DNA of 64,000 nt, from contig NZ_JAGGLR010000016.1 in the NCBI RefSeq assembly GCF_017874715.1, positions 62,001 to 126,000 of the forward strand. Reading direction: 5' to 3'. Source of the stretch: Streptomyces iranensis. GTDB taxonomy: Bacteria; Actinomycetota; Actinomycetes; Streptomycetales; Streptomycetaceae. Under the pieces are notes generated by a model. It ran no database searches. It was not told the origin of the DNA and saw only the letters and a list, made by a program, of their open reading frames with translations. Below are positions 6,610 through 14,950 of the stretch, in pieces. Both the position numbers and the translations under genes were made by a program. The first letter of the stretch is position 1. Each line of letters begins with the position of its first letter.

Positions 6610-9138
6610 TCAGACCTTGAGGATCAGCGCTTCCACCTGTTCGAGCGTCGTCACGCTGGCTTGCGCCGCGGCCCGGGCCTTCGACAGCTTCTCCATCCAC
6701 TCGATCCGCCGCTCGGCCGGGAGCGACTCCTCCTCAAGCTGGACACGCAGGCGGTGCGCCTCCTCGAAGTCCGTCATCAGGGCGTGGGAGGCGTCCACCG
6801 CCTTCTGGTAATTCCCCTCGGCGAGTTCGACCCGCGCCGGCAGTTCCCGGCGCAGCTTGGCGAGCTGGTCGCGCGGGTCGGGGGCCGCCTCGCCGTGCGC
6901 GATGGGCGGGGCGTCGGCGTCCGCGGTGTTCCCGGCGCCCGCAGGTGCGTCGGCGGAGTTTGCGGACGCGGTCGGCGCAGGGGTACCGAGGCTCACGGGG
7001 AACAGCTCGTCGAACCACGCCTTGTCGGCGACGTAACGGGTGGGCCGGCCCTCGGTGTCAGGGGCGATCACCATCCCCGCAGTGATCGCCGTCCGGTCTG
7101 CCTCGGCCCAATGCTGCTCGCCGTAACAGATCAGGGGCGTGCCATCGTCCGGCTCGGGCGGCCGCGGCGCATCCGGGTGCTTCAGCACTGCCTTCGCGAA
7201 CGCGAGCAGAAGGGCCCGGCTGACACCTGGCGCGCCCACCGTGTACGCCAGTGTCAAGGCGGCGAGGGCGCTCTTGGGGGTGCGGCGCACTCCCTTGCGC
7301 CCATCGCTGGCCTCGCTGCCCTGCCCCGGGGTGATGAACGGCTGCGGAGCGTGGATCAGCGCCGGTGTCATCCGCCGGACCAGGGCGGTCCAGGCGGTCG
7401 CGTCACCGGCCTCCGCCCCGAGGAGCAGCTCCGTGAGTGGCCTCGGATCTTGTCCGGCGCCCTCCTTGGTCTCCGTGGTGCCGAAGAGGCCGAGAGCGGA
7501 GAGGATGTTGCCCCGGTGCACGAACAGCTGCGCGACGGCGGCGGACCACAGACGCATACGCCCTTCGGCTGCCTTCGCCCGGATTTGGCTCCACGCCGGC
7601 TCCTGCAGCGTCCCCCTGACGACCGGCCAGAACCGTCCGGTGTCGCGCACGGTGCGCCCGTTCGCCTGCTGCGGCGCCTCGGGCGGAATCCCGGGGAACA
7701 CCAGGGCGGTGATGGCCTGCACCGCGATGTCACGCAGCACGACCGGGGAGACGTCGGCGCCCGCGGGCACGAGCGGCTCCAGCGGATCGAGCGGCCCGTT
7801 GACCGTCAGCGCGTCGCGCACCCCCGTCAGATCGAGGAGGTCCGCCCCGCGCGCGTCGGGGAACGCCTCAGCGAGCGCGTCCGCGAGGAGGGACTCCCTG
7901 GCGTAGGCGTCGACCAGCGTCGCGAACAGGGCGATCAGCCGCGCGTCCTCGTCGTAGGGCTGGATGCCGCGCAGGTGGTCGTTGACGTTCAGGGCCCGCA
8001 GGACGTGTTCCAGGGCCTCGGGATTCGTGCACCCGATCACGATCTCCGCGGACACCGTGGCGATCTTCGCCGCCCGGAGCGACGGGTCGGTCGCCTCCGT
8101 CTCCGGCTTCGCACCATCCCGGTTGAGCCGGGCAGAGAGGCGGTTCAGGATCTCCCGCAGACTCAGCAGCAGGGGCTCGGGGCCGTCCTTCTTGTCCTTC
8201 GGCAGGGGCACGAGAGACTGCGGCATGCCCATGACCAGGTGCTCCGGACGTACCCGGAAGACATCCAACCGGGCCAGCGCACGGTTGTTCCCCGTCACCG
8301 CAGCCAGCCGCCACGGCTTCGACACCGTGCCGTCGGCGTGGGTGATCTGCCACTGCTGCAGGACGTTCATGCCCTTGGAAAGCTGGCCCGCGTCCGCGAG
8401 GGACTCGGCCAGGTCGTACCCGCGCTTCGTGCCGGCGCGCTTCAGGTTATCGGCGGCGTACCGCTGCATGTGCACGGCCACCGCGTACGGCTGCTCGGCG
8501 AGGGTGAGCGCCGCCTTCGGCTGCCCGTCCTCATGGACGGCGCGCACCACCGGGCGCGGCCGCCGGTGGCCCAGCGCGGCGAGCAGAGCGTGCTTCTCGG
8601 CCTCAAGCTCGTGCAGGTGACGGATGGCGTCCTGATGCTTCTGTGTGGCCGCCGCCAACGCCTGCGACGCGTACGTGTCGTCCCCGGGCGCCCGGCGCAG
8701 CGCCTCCCGCTCCTTCTCGGCGGACTTCGCGCCCTTCGCGGCGTCCTGGAGCGCTAGCTCGACGGCGACGAGGTCCTTGACGCGTTGGCTGGCCTCCGGG
8801 GCGGGCGACGACCAGCAGCTGGCCGTGCGGTCGTTGAGGTCCCACGGAACCACCGCGGCGCCGTGGACATCGCAGGTCAGCAGGAGCACCTGTTCGTCGC
8901 CGGCCTTCGCGGGCCGGCAGACGGTGGGCTTGAGGACCTTCCTGCCGCGCTGGGTGGCGATCAGGGCCTTGATCTCGGTGTCCGGGAGCGCGGCGGCCAG
9001 ACCCTCGAGGATCGCCTGCCGCGGAGGCGGTACGACCTCGTAGTCCGCGCAGGTGTTCTCGATTGCGTCCGCCAGACGGTCGGCCCAGAGGGCGTTGCCG
9101 ATCTGCGGGTAGATGTCGTCGGACCGTTTCACGGCCAT
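6610..9138 (-). CDS. large 842-residue protein of unknown family
   Basis: The start is ATG 9138, where AAGGA lies eight bases upstream; the frame stays open further upstream but that part reads as non-coding. The protein begins MAVKRSDDIYPQIGNALWAD. Residues about 130-210 are a charged, heptad-like coiled coil. A region around residues 255-295 (KPWRLAAVTGNNRALARLDV) recalls the nucleotide-binding GxxR loop of ParB/DndB-like folds, which is a weak resemblance. The middle is Ala/Leu-rich and helical. A proline-rich linker near residue 750 leads to a C-terminal coiled coil ending LEQVEALILKV. No Walker, helicase, HNH or protease motif is visible. Its position between 29-bp repeats and next to a recombinase suggests mobile cargo. 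Confidence 0.75.
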   Translation of the reverse strand: MAVKRSDDIYPQIGNALWADRLADAIENTCADYEVVPPPRQAILEGLAAALPDTEIKALIATQRGRKVLKPTVCRPAKAGDEQVLLLTCDVHGAAVVPWDLNDRTASCWSSPAPEASQRVKDLVAVELALQDAAKGAKSAEKEREALRRAPGDDTYASQALAAATQKHQDAIRHLHELEAEKHALLAALGHRRPRPVVRAVHEDGQPKAALTLAEQPYAVAVHMQRYAADNLKRAGTKRGYDLAESLADAGQLSKGMNVLQQWQITHADGTVSKPWRLAAVTGNNRALARLDVFRVRPEHLVMGMPQSLVPLPKDKKDGPEPLLLSLREILNRLSARLNRDGAKPETEATDPSLRAAKIATVSAEIVIGCTNPEALEHVLRALNVNDHLRGIQPYDEDARLIALFATLVDAYARESLLADALAEAFPDARGADLLDLTGVRDALTVNGPLDPLEPLVPAGADVSPVVLRDIAVQAITALVFPGIPPEAPQQANGRTVRDTGRFWPVVRGTLQEPAWSQIRAKAAEGRMRLWSAAVAQLFVHRGNILSALGLFGTTETKEGAGQDPRPLTELLLGAEAGDATAWTALVRRMTPALIHAPQPFITPGQGSEASDGRKGVRRTPKSALAALTLAYTVGAPGVSRALLLAFAKAVLKHPDAPRPPEPDDGTPLICYGEQHWAEADRTAITAGMVIAPDTEGRPTRYVADKAWFDELFPVSLGTPAPTASANSADAPAGAGNTADADAPPIAHGEAAPDPRDQLAKLRRELPARVELAEGNYQKAVDASHALMTDFEEAHRLRVQLEEESLPAERRIEWMEKLSKARAAAQASVTTLEQVEALILKV

Positions 9139-9599
9139 GGTGTCGTCCTTCCACCCGGGGCATCCCGGGCGAGCACAGAAACTCCCGACCATCGGGAGCG
9201 TGTCACGCGCCCGAGTGCCGAAGCCTCGTGCCGACGAGGAATCGGGCCGACACCGTGAGGGTGTGCGGCGGTCCTCGCCCCGTACGGTCCACCGGCCAGC
9301 GTCCGAAGAACGATCAGCCCCAACAGCGCCTCGGTGGCGCCTGGACCTCTCGCAGCTTGCTCCTGCTCCGCCGGAGGCGGCATGAGGCGGACGCCGGTGA
9401 TGAGCCACCGACGTGCAGCACGGAATTTGCCACTGTCCGCGACACAACCACCACCCAGAGCCGTTGAGTTCACCCAATCAGGTGAGCGGCCGCCGCAACC
9501 AGACTGCGGGACGCCTGGGTTGAGGTAGCCGTGCGGCGGTGGGCGACGGGGTGCCTGGTTCTGGCCCCGATGTGGTCCGGCCGGCTCTACGGTGCACTG
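9139..9599. other. stretch without a convincing gene
   Basis: This is the divergent upstream region of the 842-residue gene and the small gene at 9600. Several short frames exist on both strands, but none shows a ribosome binding site with sensible protein sequence. Confidence 0.4.
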
Positions 9600-9937
9600 G
9601 TGAGCAATGAGACGCCGCTCACGGGTGCGGGCGAACTCCCGAAATCGACGAGGACCTGGGGAAGGCCCTGACCGCGCGGGGCGCGTCGGGCATACGGGCG
9701 CTGGGGATGCTGCGGGACGCGTACCGGGTCCTGACCGGCTCGCTGATGGAACGGCCGGACAAGGTTGCCGCAGCGTGTGTGCGCAGTGCGGCGGACGCGC
9801 TGCTGAGCCTGCCCGGCGCCCCTGACCCGCCAGACCTGAGGCGCGCGGCGAAGGACCTGCTGGCCGCGGTCGAGGCCTTCCCGCCACCCGCCCTCCACAC
9901 CCCCAGCTCCGGTGCCCCGGTAGGTCCCGCCCCGTAG
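9600..9937 (+). pseudogene. small helical protein with an apparent one-base deletion
   Basis: From GTG 9600 the frame reads VSNETPLTGAGELP. At about 9640 the sensible reading shifts by one base and continues EIDEDLGKALTARGASGIRA, then LGMLRDAYRVLTG and RSAADALLSLPGAP, to a stop at 9937. The two halves join without a gap if one G is restored in the CCGAAATC stretch, so a single-base deletion (or a base-calling error) is the simplest explanation. An alternative is a short gene beginning at ATG 9707 (76 residues). The conserved-looking helical body suggests a regulatory or partner protein; its function is unknown. Confidence 0.5.
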
Positions 9938-9943
9938 CGTGGT

Positions 9944-10741
9944 CTACCGGGGCAGCTTCGCGGTGCGTTCAGGGTGGGCCGCGGTGATGTACCGCATGGC
10001 GGTCTGCGAGAAGATGCCGAACAGGCGCATCAGGTGGAGCGGGTCGTCGACCTCGAACGCCTCATCGCGGATTCGGTCTTGCCGCAGCGCCGGCATCGTG
10101 AGTCCGGTGGGCCGGAAGATGTTGGTGAACGTGGTGCCGATGAGCGAGTGAGTGGTGTCTACCGCAGTCCATCGGTTGATCAGCAGATGCGGGTTGGTGG
10201 TTACCGGCCAGCGGCGGTGACGTTCACGCAGCCACGCGGAGGCGCAACGGTAGGTGAGTTCGTCCAGGTAGATGATGTGGCGTTTGCCGGGGCGCCGGAC
10301 GATGAGGCGCTCACGGGACAGGTCGAGGTCGGTGAGTAGCAGGTGGCGCATGTCGGTGCCGCTGAGCGCGTGAACGCAGACCAGCACCATCACGAAGCGT
10401 TGGAATTCCCCGTGGCTGAGGACGCTGGCCAGCCGGTCCGAGGGCACGGAAGGTGGGGGCTTGTTGATCCCTGCGAAGACGAGGCCGCGGGTGGGATCGC
10501 GGAAGATCACACCTTCTTGCCGAAGGGCCCGGAAGACGTTCCGAAGGACGATGTGGATCGAGCGGGCCGGCGTCCCCTTGCGGGTGGCGATGGCGCGCTT
10601 GACGTCGTCCTGAGTGATCTCGCGCAGGCTCTCGGTACCGTCCGCGAGCCACCCCTTGAGGATCGGGTCCAGGACATGCCAGTAGCGGGCGATGCTCCGG
10701 TAGCTGCGGCCGGTGTGCTCCCACTTGCCCTCTCCGCGCAC
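9944..10741 (-). CDS. tyrosine-recombinase-like integrase, probably truncated at the N-terminus
   Basis: The protein has 265 residues from GTG 10741. It reads SLREITQDDVKRAIATRKGT, then a catalytic-domain-like series: HALSGTDMRHLLLTDLDLSR (the first Arg position), a YLDELTYRCASAWLRER helix, and a C-terminal RDEAFEVDDPLHLMRLFGIF segment followed by QTAMRYITAAHPE, where the tyrosine could be the nucleophile. This matches a divergent integrase family common in Streptomyces that usually has a longer N-terminal domain. Here an in-frame stop at 10757-10759 cuts off any such extension and the sequence beyond does not resume, so the gene may be a fragment. Its last nine codons form the right copy of the 29-bp direct repeat. 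Confidence 0.55.
   Translation of the reverse strand: MRGEGKWEHTGRSYRSIARYWHVLDPILKGWLADGTESLREITQDDVKRAIATRKGTPARSIHIVLRNVFRALRQEGVIFRDPTRGLVFAGINKPPPSVPSDRLASVLSHGEFQRFVMVLVCVHALSGTDMRHLLLTDLDLSRERLIVRRPGKRHIIYLDELTYRCASAWLRERHRRWPVTTNPHLLINRWTAVDTTHSLIGTTFTNIFRPTGLTMPALRQDRIRDEAFEVDDPLHLMRLFGIFSQTAMRYITAAHPERTAKLPR
9946..9974. repeat. 29-bp direct repeat, right copy
   Basis: This partner of 6160-6188 differs at two of 29 positions. It lies exactly over the last codons of the recombinase-like gene, an arrangement seen when an integrase gene overlaps its own attachment site. Confidence 0.6.
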
Positions 10742-11073
10742 GCCCCTGGGGACGCACTACTGGTGATCTCTCCAGGGGAGCGGGCGGACCTGATCGTCGG
10801 CTTCCGCGGCCTGCGGGGGTCTCAGCGCACGCTCGCCAACGGCGCCCCGATCCGCTTCTCCGACGGAACCCCGGCCACCCCCACCGCTGACACCATTCCT
10901 TCAACTGCGCATCAGCCGACCCCTGGATCAGAACGGAAAGGTCGCCGTACATGGTCGACAAGCCGCCGACGCGCACCCGCGGCCTGCTACCGCTGGCGGG
11001 GCGGTTCACATTTCCGGTGTGGGCAGCTCCGAGCTTGACCGCATGCCGAAGGGGAGCGGTATGGAGATGCGGC
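10742..11073. other. gap between the integrase fragment and the CHAT gene
   Basis: No frame here continues the integrase convincingly and none has a credible start. It may hold the lost N-terminal part in degraded form, or simply the downstream region of the CHAT gene and the promoter of the integrase fragment. Confidence 0.35.
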
Positions 11074-13935
11074 TCAGGCAACCCCGGTGATCTTGAATGC
11101 AGCCCAGAACAGCGGGTTGTCGGCGACCTGTTGGTCAAGGTGGCTTCGCCAGTCCGGAAGCATCGCGTCGATTGCTGATTCGGCGGCGCACACCGGACCT
11201 GCCTCCGAGGACACTCGCCACCGGTGCTCACGTAGGTAGCGGATGGTGTCGGCGTAAGCGGTGTTGGAGTCCGAGCCGACGCCGAGGTGTGCGTGAAGCA
11301 CAGCGGAGAACAGGACGCCTTGCAGGTCAGTGATGTCCCACAGAGTGGAGATCACTGCTCTTGCGCCGCGGGCAAGAAACGCGGACTCGATGCTGCGCAA
11401 GGTCTGCACAGTACGACCGGTGCCTTCGTGTGTGCCCGTTCTGCAAGCGTTCAGGATGACCAGGTCGACACTGGAGAAGGCCCCGTCTGCGAGGACCCCG
11501 CTGGAAGTAAGCATTGCCGTCCCCAGTGAACCGCCGTGCAGAGCGAGTCCGGCAGCCCAGCGATTCGGATGTGTGAGGCCGTGTGCCGCGATGTGGACGA
11601 TCCGAGCCATGGGCATCATGTGTAGAGCGCGGTCCGGGGTCGCCTCCTCCTGCGTGAGAACTTCCACTCTGTCGTGGAGACCGGCGATCACGTCGGCTTC
11701 GCACAGTGGCCCGCCGATCAGCTCGATGCCGGGGAGGTGACCACCGCCGTGTGCCACCACCAACACCTCGACCACGGCCGCATGCCGCTGGGAACTCTCG
11801 ATAGCGGACACGAGTCGAGCCGTAGGGGCGTAGACCACCTGCGTGAAAGCATCGAACAAGGTTGAGGTGCGCGCGCTGTCAAGCGGCGCTGCGTGGAGAG
11901 GCAGTAGCTCTAGCGGGGCCGTGGGGCTGAGCACCAACCGGCGGACTTCATGGGGCGTAACCGTCTCGATGATGGCTTGTGCCGGCCCACCGCACTCGGC
12001 GACCAACTGCTCCAGATAGTCGTGCCACGCACGTCGCGGCTGATCCGGTACTTGCCGTGTCCATTCATCAACCGCGCTGGCAAGAGGTCCGAGGGGGAAC
12101 TCCTCGCACGTAACCAGATCGAAGTGTGAGTGGCCCGCACTAGTCCGGCAGACCGCGAGCTGAAGTGTTCCGTACCGGTTGATGAGGTGGACGAACGCCG
12201 TTTGTTCATCCATCAAGGGCCTGCCGGAATGGCCACTCGACCTCGCCATGCCGTTCCCTCTCCCCGTGGCCGCCCGAAGGAGTTCCAGAGTGCGCTGCCT
12301 GCCCTCGACAGCGGCCTTCAACTCCGCGCCCACCTCCAATGAGATTTCCCCGTCGAGCAGACCAGCAGCATGCCGAGCACGTACCCGGGCGAGGTGGCGT
12401 GCGGATGTCATGAAGGATTGGTACTCAGCGCCGTCGGACTCCAGGGCTAGCTCGTCATGAATGTCCTCGCCCTTCGCCGTTTCGCAGATCTGGAAGGCGA
12501 CCTCTGCGGCCTGATCGTGGCCCTCAAAGGCGATCCTCTGGTTTATCATCTGCGTCTCGTCCCCGACCAGTCGGCGGAGCGCCGCTATCGCGGCTTCCTT
12601 GGACCGGGCGCGCACCTCTTCCGGCAGACCGAGTCGGATGCTGCCCACGGCCCTGAGCTCACCGTCGCCGACAAGCCGGACGATGCTGAGGCGGGCGTAA
12701 CCAACGGTCGCAAGATGCAGCAGTTCCCAAGCGTGCTCCACCCAGGAGAGGGAGTAGGTGTACGGAGCCCGGAACGGAGGGTCGGGGTCGGCTGGAAGCG
12801 TGGGGAACTCGAACCACAACCTCAGACCGTCACCGTAGTCCTCGACTCCGATGCCATACCGTGTTGGCGGCTTCATCAACTCCCGCACGGCCGCGATATG
12901 CGTTTCCGTCTCCACTGTGGCCAGCCAGACGGGGTGAGGACCTGCCTGTCTGTGGAGAAAGCGGGTTCCGCATGTAATGATTTCCTCGGCCATCCAGTCG
13001 GGTACCGAGGAGTTCCGGGCGACGGAATCCGGTTGCCACAACAAGGCGTCATCTGATATCAGTTCGGCTCGATGCATGCCCCAGCCCGCCCGAAGGCACT
13101 CCCCTCCGTATCGTTCATCCTCTGTCATGGGCACGATCAGCTTGAGCTCATGTGCTGTGAGGTGAGATGCCAGCTGACCCATCTGGGCATCCCACGCGTC
13201 GAGGTCCTTGCGTAAACCCGTCAAGAGTTCTGGTGAGAGGTCCCTGACCCGATGCACGGTGTCTTCCAGTCCAACGCGGTGGTGCCAGCGCTTCACGACC
13301 TCCGTGAGATCCGGCCTGTCTGCCAGCCCCGGCCTTGTGCTCAGAAAAGCATCAGGGAGGGTGATCTTCATCAAGCCTCTGGTGACGAAGAACTGCGCGC
13401 ACGCCGTCGCCGTTCCGGTGGCGGACTCGTGCAGGAGATCCGGGGGCAGGAAGGCGAAGGGATCCTCAGCGTTGTCCAGGACGGTGTCGACAAGGCGGTC
13501 GTCCTCAAGGGACCAGACCGCCGTGAGTGCGCCGCGGACCTTCTCCGGTGAGTGTGTCGAGAGCCGTCGTCCCGCCCACAACTCGATCAGCAAGGCATGC
13601 AGTCCGCCCACGTCCCACCACCGTTCCCACGGCACGCCACCACTGCGAACCGTGTGCAGGACAGGCATGACGAGGTCACGGGCCACCATCGATCCGGGTA
13701 CCTCTGAGAGGACGAGGCCAGCCGATTGGAGCCGATCACCGATGGTCTGCGGAGAGTTGCATCCGATGTCGTCCGCGGCGATGCGGGACAGTACGGTGGC
13801 AAGCGCCAGTTGGTCATCCGCGACCCACGAGGGGAACATGTCGGAACGGCATGTCTCGGGCCTGAGTTTGTGGCAGACCCGCGCTGTGAGGCCGTCGACC
13901 CATGTGGTGCGCATGCGAAGCAGATGGTCCCGCAT
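11074..13935 (-). CDS. large CHAT-domain (caspase-like) protein
   Basis: The protein has 953 residues. The C-terminal 330 residues form a CHAT domain, the bacterial caspase-like peptidase fold. The catalytic His lies in IVHIAAHGLTHPN (His785) and the catalytic Cys in VDLVILNACRTGT (Cys831), 46 residues apart as in the family, followed by FLARGARAVISTLWDI. The first 600 residues are helical, with no repeats or nucleotide-binding motif that I can name, and presumably sense a partner. CHAT proteases are effectors in several phage-defence systems, including those acting with gasdermins or type III-E CRISPR. ATG 13935 is chosen over TTG 13998. It is divergent from a DUF6338 membrane protein gene, which is a possible partner or substrate. 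Confidence 0.85.
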   Translation of the reverse strand: MRDHLLRMRTTWVDGLTARVCHKLRPETCRSDMFPSWVADDQLALATVLSRIAADDIGCNSPQTIGDRLQSAGLVLSEVPGSMVARDLVMPVLHTVRSGGVPWERWWDVGGLHALLIELWAGRRLSTHSPEKVRGALTAVWSLEDDRLVDTVLDNAEDPFAFLPPDLLHESATGTATACAQFFVTRGLMKITLPDAFLSTRPGLADRPDLTEVVKRWHHRVGLEDTVHRVRDLSPELLTGLRKDLDAWDAQMGQLASHLTAHELKLIVPMTEDERYGGECLRAGWGMHRAELISDDALLWQPDSVARNSSVPDWMAEEIITCGTRFLHRQAGPHPVWLATVETETHIAAVRELMKPPTRYGIGVEDYGDGLRLWFEFPTLPADPDPPFRAPYTYSLSWVEHAWELLHLATVGYARLSIVRLVGDGELRAVGSIRLGLPEEVRARSKEAAIAALRRLVGDETQMINQRIAFEGHDQAAEVAFQICETAKGEDIHDELALESDGAEYQSFMTSARHLARVRARHAAGLLDGEISLEVGAELKAAVEGRQRTLELLRAATGRGNGMARSSGHSGRPLMDEQTAFVHLINRYGTLQLAVCRTSAGHSHFDLVTCEEFPLGPLASAVDEWTRQVPDQPRRAWHDYLEQLVAECGGPAQAIIETVTPHEVRRLVLSPTAPLELLPLHAAPLDSARTSTLFDAFTQVVYAPTARLVSAIESSQRHAAVVEVLVVAHGGGHLPGIELIGGPLCEADVIAGLHDRVEVLTQEEATPDRALHMMPMARIVHIAAHGLTHPNRWAAGLALHGGSLGTAMLTSSGVLADGAFSSVDLVILNACRTGTHEGTGRTVQTLRSIESAFLARGARAVISTLWDITDLQGVLFSAVLHAHLGVGSDSNTAYADTIRYLREHRWRVSSEAGPVCAAESAIDAMLPDWRSHLDQQVADNPLFWAAFKITGVA

Positions 13936-14075
13936 CAGTCGTCCCGGCCTCCCCGACAGTGAGCAATCGCCACGCCAGTATGTCCGGGGTACCCGCAAGT
14001 CATCGCAGGATCAGGGGACATCAGGCCATCAGGTCGCCAGGATCCTGCACCCGCTGTTCGGAAGGGCATACGACG

Positions 14076-14837
14076 ATGCCGCACGCGCCTACCACGGTCA
14101 CCCAGGTCGTGATCGTTCTTCTTCTGGTACTCCCCGGCATGACCTACCAGTTCGTCCGCGAACGCGCCCGTGGGCCGGTCCCGGGCCACAGAGACCTCGG
14201 AGAGCGCATACTCCGAGCAGTGACCGCGGGTATCGCTCTCGACACCCTTTACGCCCTGCTCGCCGGCCCGTGGTTGGTGCATCTCGTCTACGACCGCCGC
14301 CGGGGCTGGCTGACCGGCACGGCCGACAACCCTCGCATCGCCGCACTGACAGCGACAACCCTGTTGATCGTGGTGCCGGCCGCTGCCGCCTGGCTCACCT
14401 CATGGCTGGGCTCGCGAGGAAGCCGGTCCACCTACGACCCGATCCCCACAGCATGGGACAAGGTCTTTCAGCGTCGGAGCCACTGTCTGGTACGTGCCCG
14501 TCTGAAGAGTGGCCTCTGGGTGGGCGGGTATTACGGGGAGAAGTCCTATACCTCCGGCTACCCGGAAGCCGCAGACCTGTATCTGCAGACCACATGGGCC
14601 GTGTCCAGCGCCGGATTGTTCGAACGTCCGCTGCCGCGTTCCGGCGGGATCTATATTCGGATGGATGACGTGGAGTTCCTCGACTTCGTCGAGGTACCTC
14701 CTGCGGCCGAACAGGGAGACACGGCAGGTGACCGAGACACGACCGCAGTTGGACCCCAACGGGAAGAGGGGGTACCGGCCCGTCGGCAGCCGGCCCGAGC
14801 CGACGCAGGTTCCGCCGACGCCGCCCCCGGCCGCTGA
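14076..14837 (+). CDS. DUF6338-like membrane protein
   Basis: The protein has 253 residues from ATG 14076, with a GAAGGG site upstream. A first hydrophobic helix (VTQVVIVLLLVLPGMTYQFV) is followed by an amphipathic stretch containing TAGIALDTLYALLAGPWLVH and a third membrane helix (TATTLLIVVPAAAAWLTSWL). A soluble domain then holds WDKVFQRRSHCLVRARLKSG and LWVGGYYGEKSYTSGYPEAA, with the YLQTTWAV strand typical of DUF6338. The last 40 residues are disordered and their DNA is shared with a second small frame starting at 14728. DUF6338 has no established function. The divergent CHAT gene lies about 140 bp away. Confidence 0.75.
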   Translation: MPHAPTTVTQVVIVLLLVLPGMTYQFVRERARGPVPGHRDLGERILRAVTAGIALDTLYALLAGPWLVHLVYDRRRGWLTGTADNPRIAALTATTLLIVVPAAAAWLTSWLGSRGSRSTYDPIPTAWDKVFQRRSHCLVRARLKSGLWVGGYYGEKSYTSGYPEAADLYLQTTWAVSSAGLFERPLPRSGGIYIRMDDVEFLDFVEVPPAAEQGDTAGDRDTTAVGPQREEGVPARRQPARADAGSADAAPGR

Positions 14838-14874
14838 GCCGGACACCAGCACCGGCACGGCCGACGAAGAGTGA
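14728..14874 (+). CDS. small disordered protein overlapping the DUF6338 gene end
   Basis: GTG 14728 follows an AGGGAG site and opens a 48-residue frame (VTETRPQLDPNGKRGYRPVG, then SRPEPTQVPPTPPPAAE) that ends beyond the DUF6338 stop. The Pro/Glu-rich sequence with a KRGYRPV core resembles small proteins that often follow DUF6338 genes in actinobacteria, as far as I recall. It overlaps the upstream gene by 110 bases in another frame, so one of the two readings of this stretch may not be selected. Confidence 0.5.
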   Translation: MTETRPQLDPNGKRGYRPVGSRPEPTQVPPTPPPAAEPDTSTGTADEE

Positions 14875-14950
14875 CGCGCGCGGACCATTGTGTGTTCAAG
14901 CTGGTCGACGAGGAGGCCGGGAAGGCGGACCGGACTTGCCATCAGGAAGC

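Noticed and set aside
6376..8757. Long plus-strand frame of 793 codons
   Set aside because: It is the complement of the 842-residue gene, is Arg/Gly/Pro-rich and has no ribosome binding site. The minus-strand reading has better codon bias and protein character.
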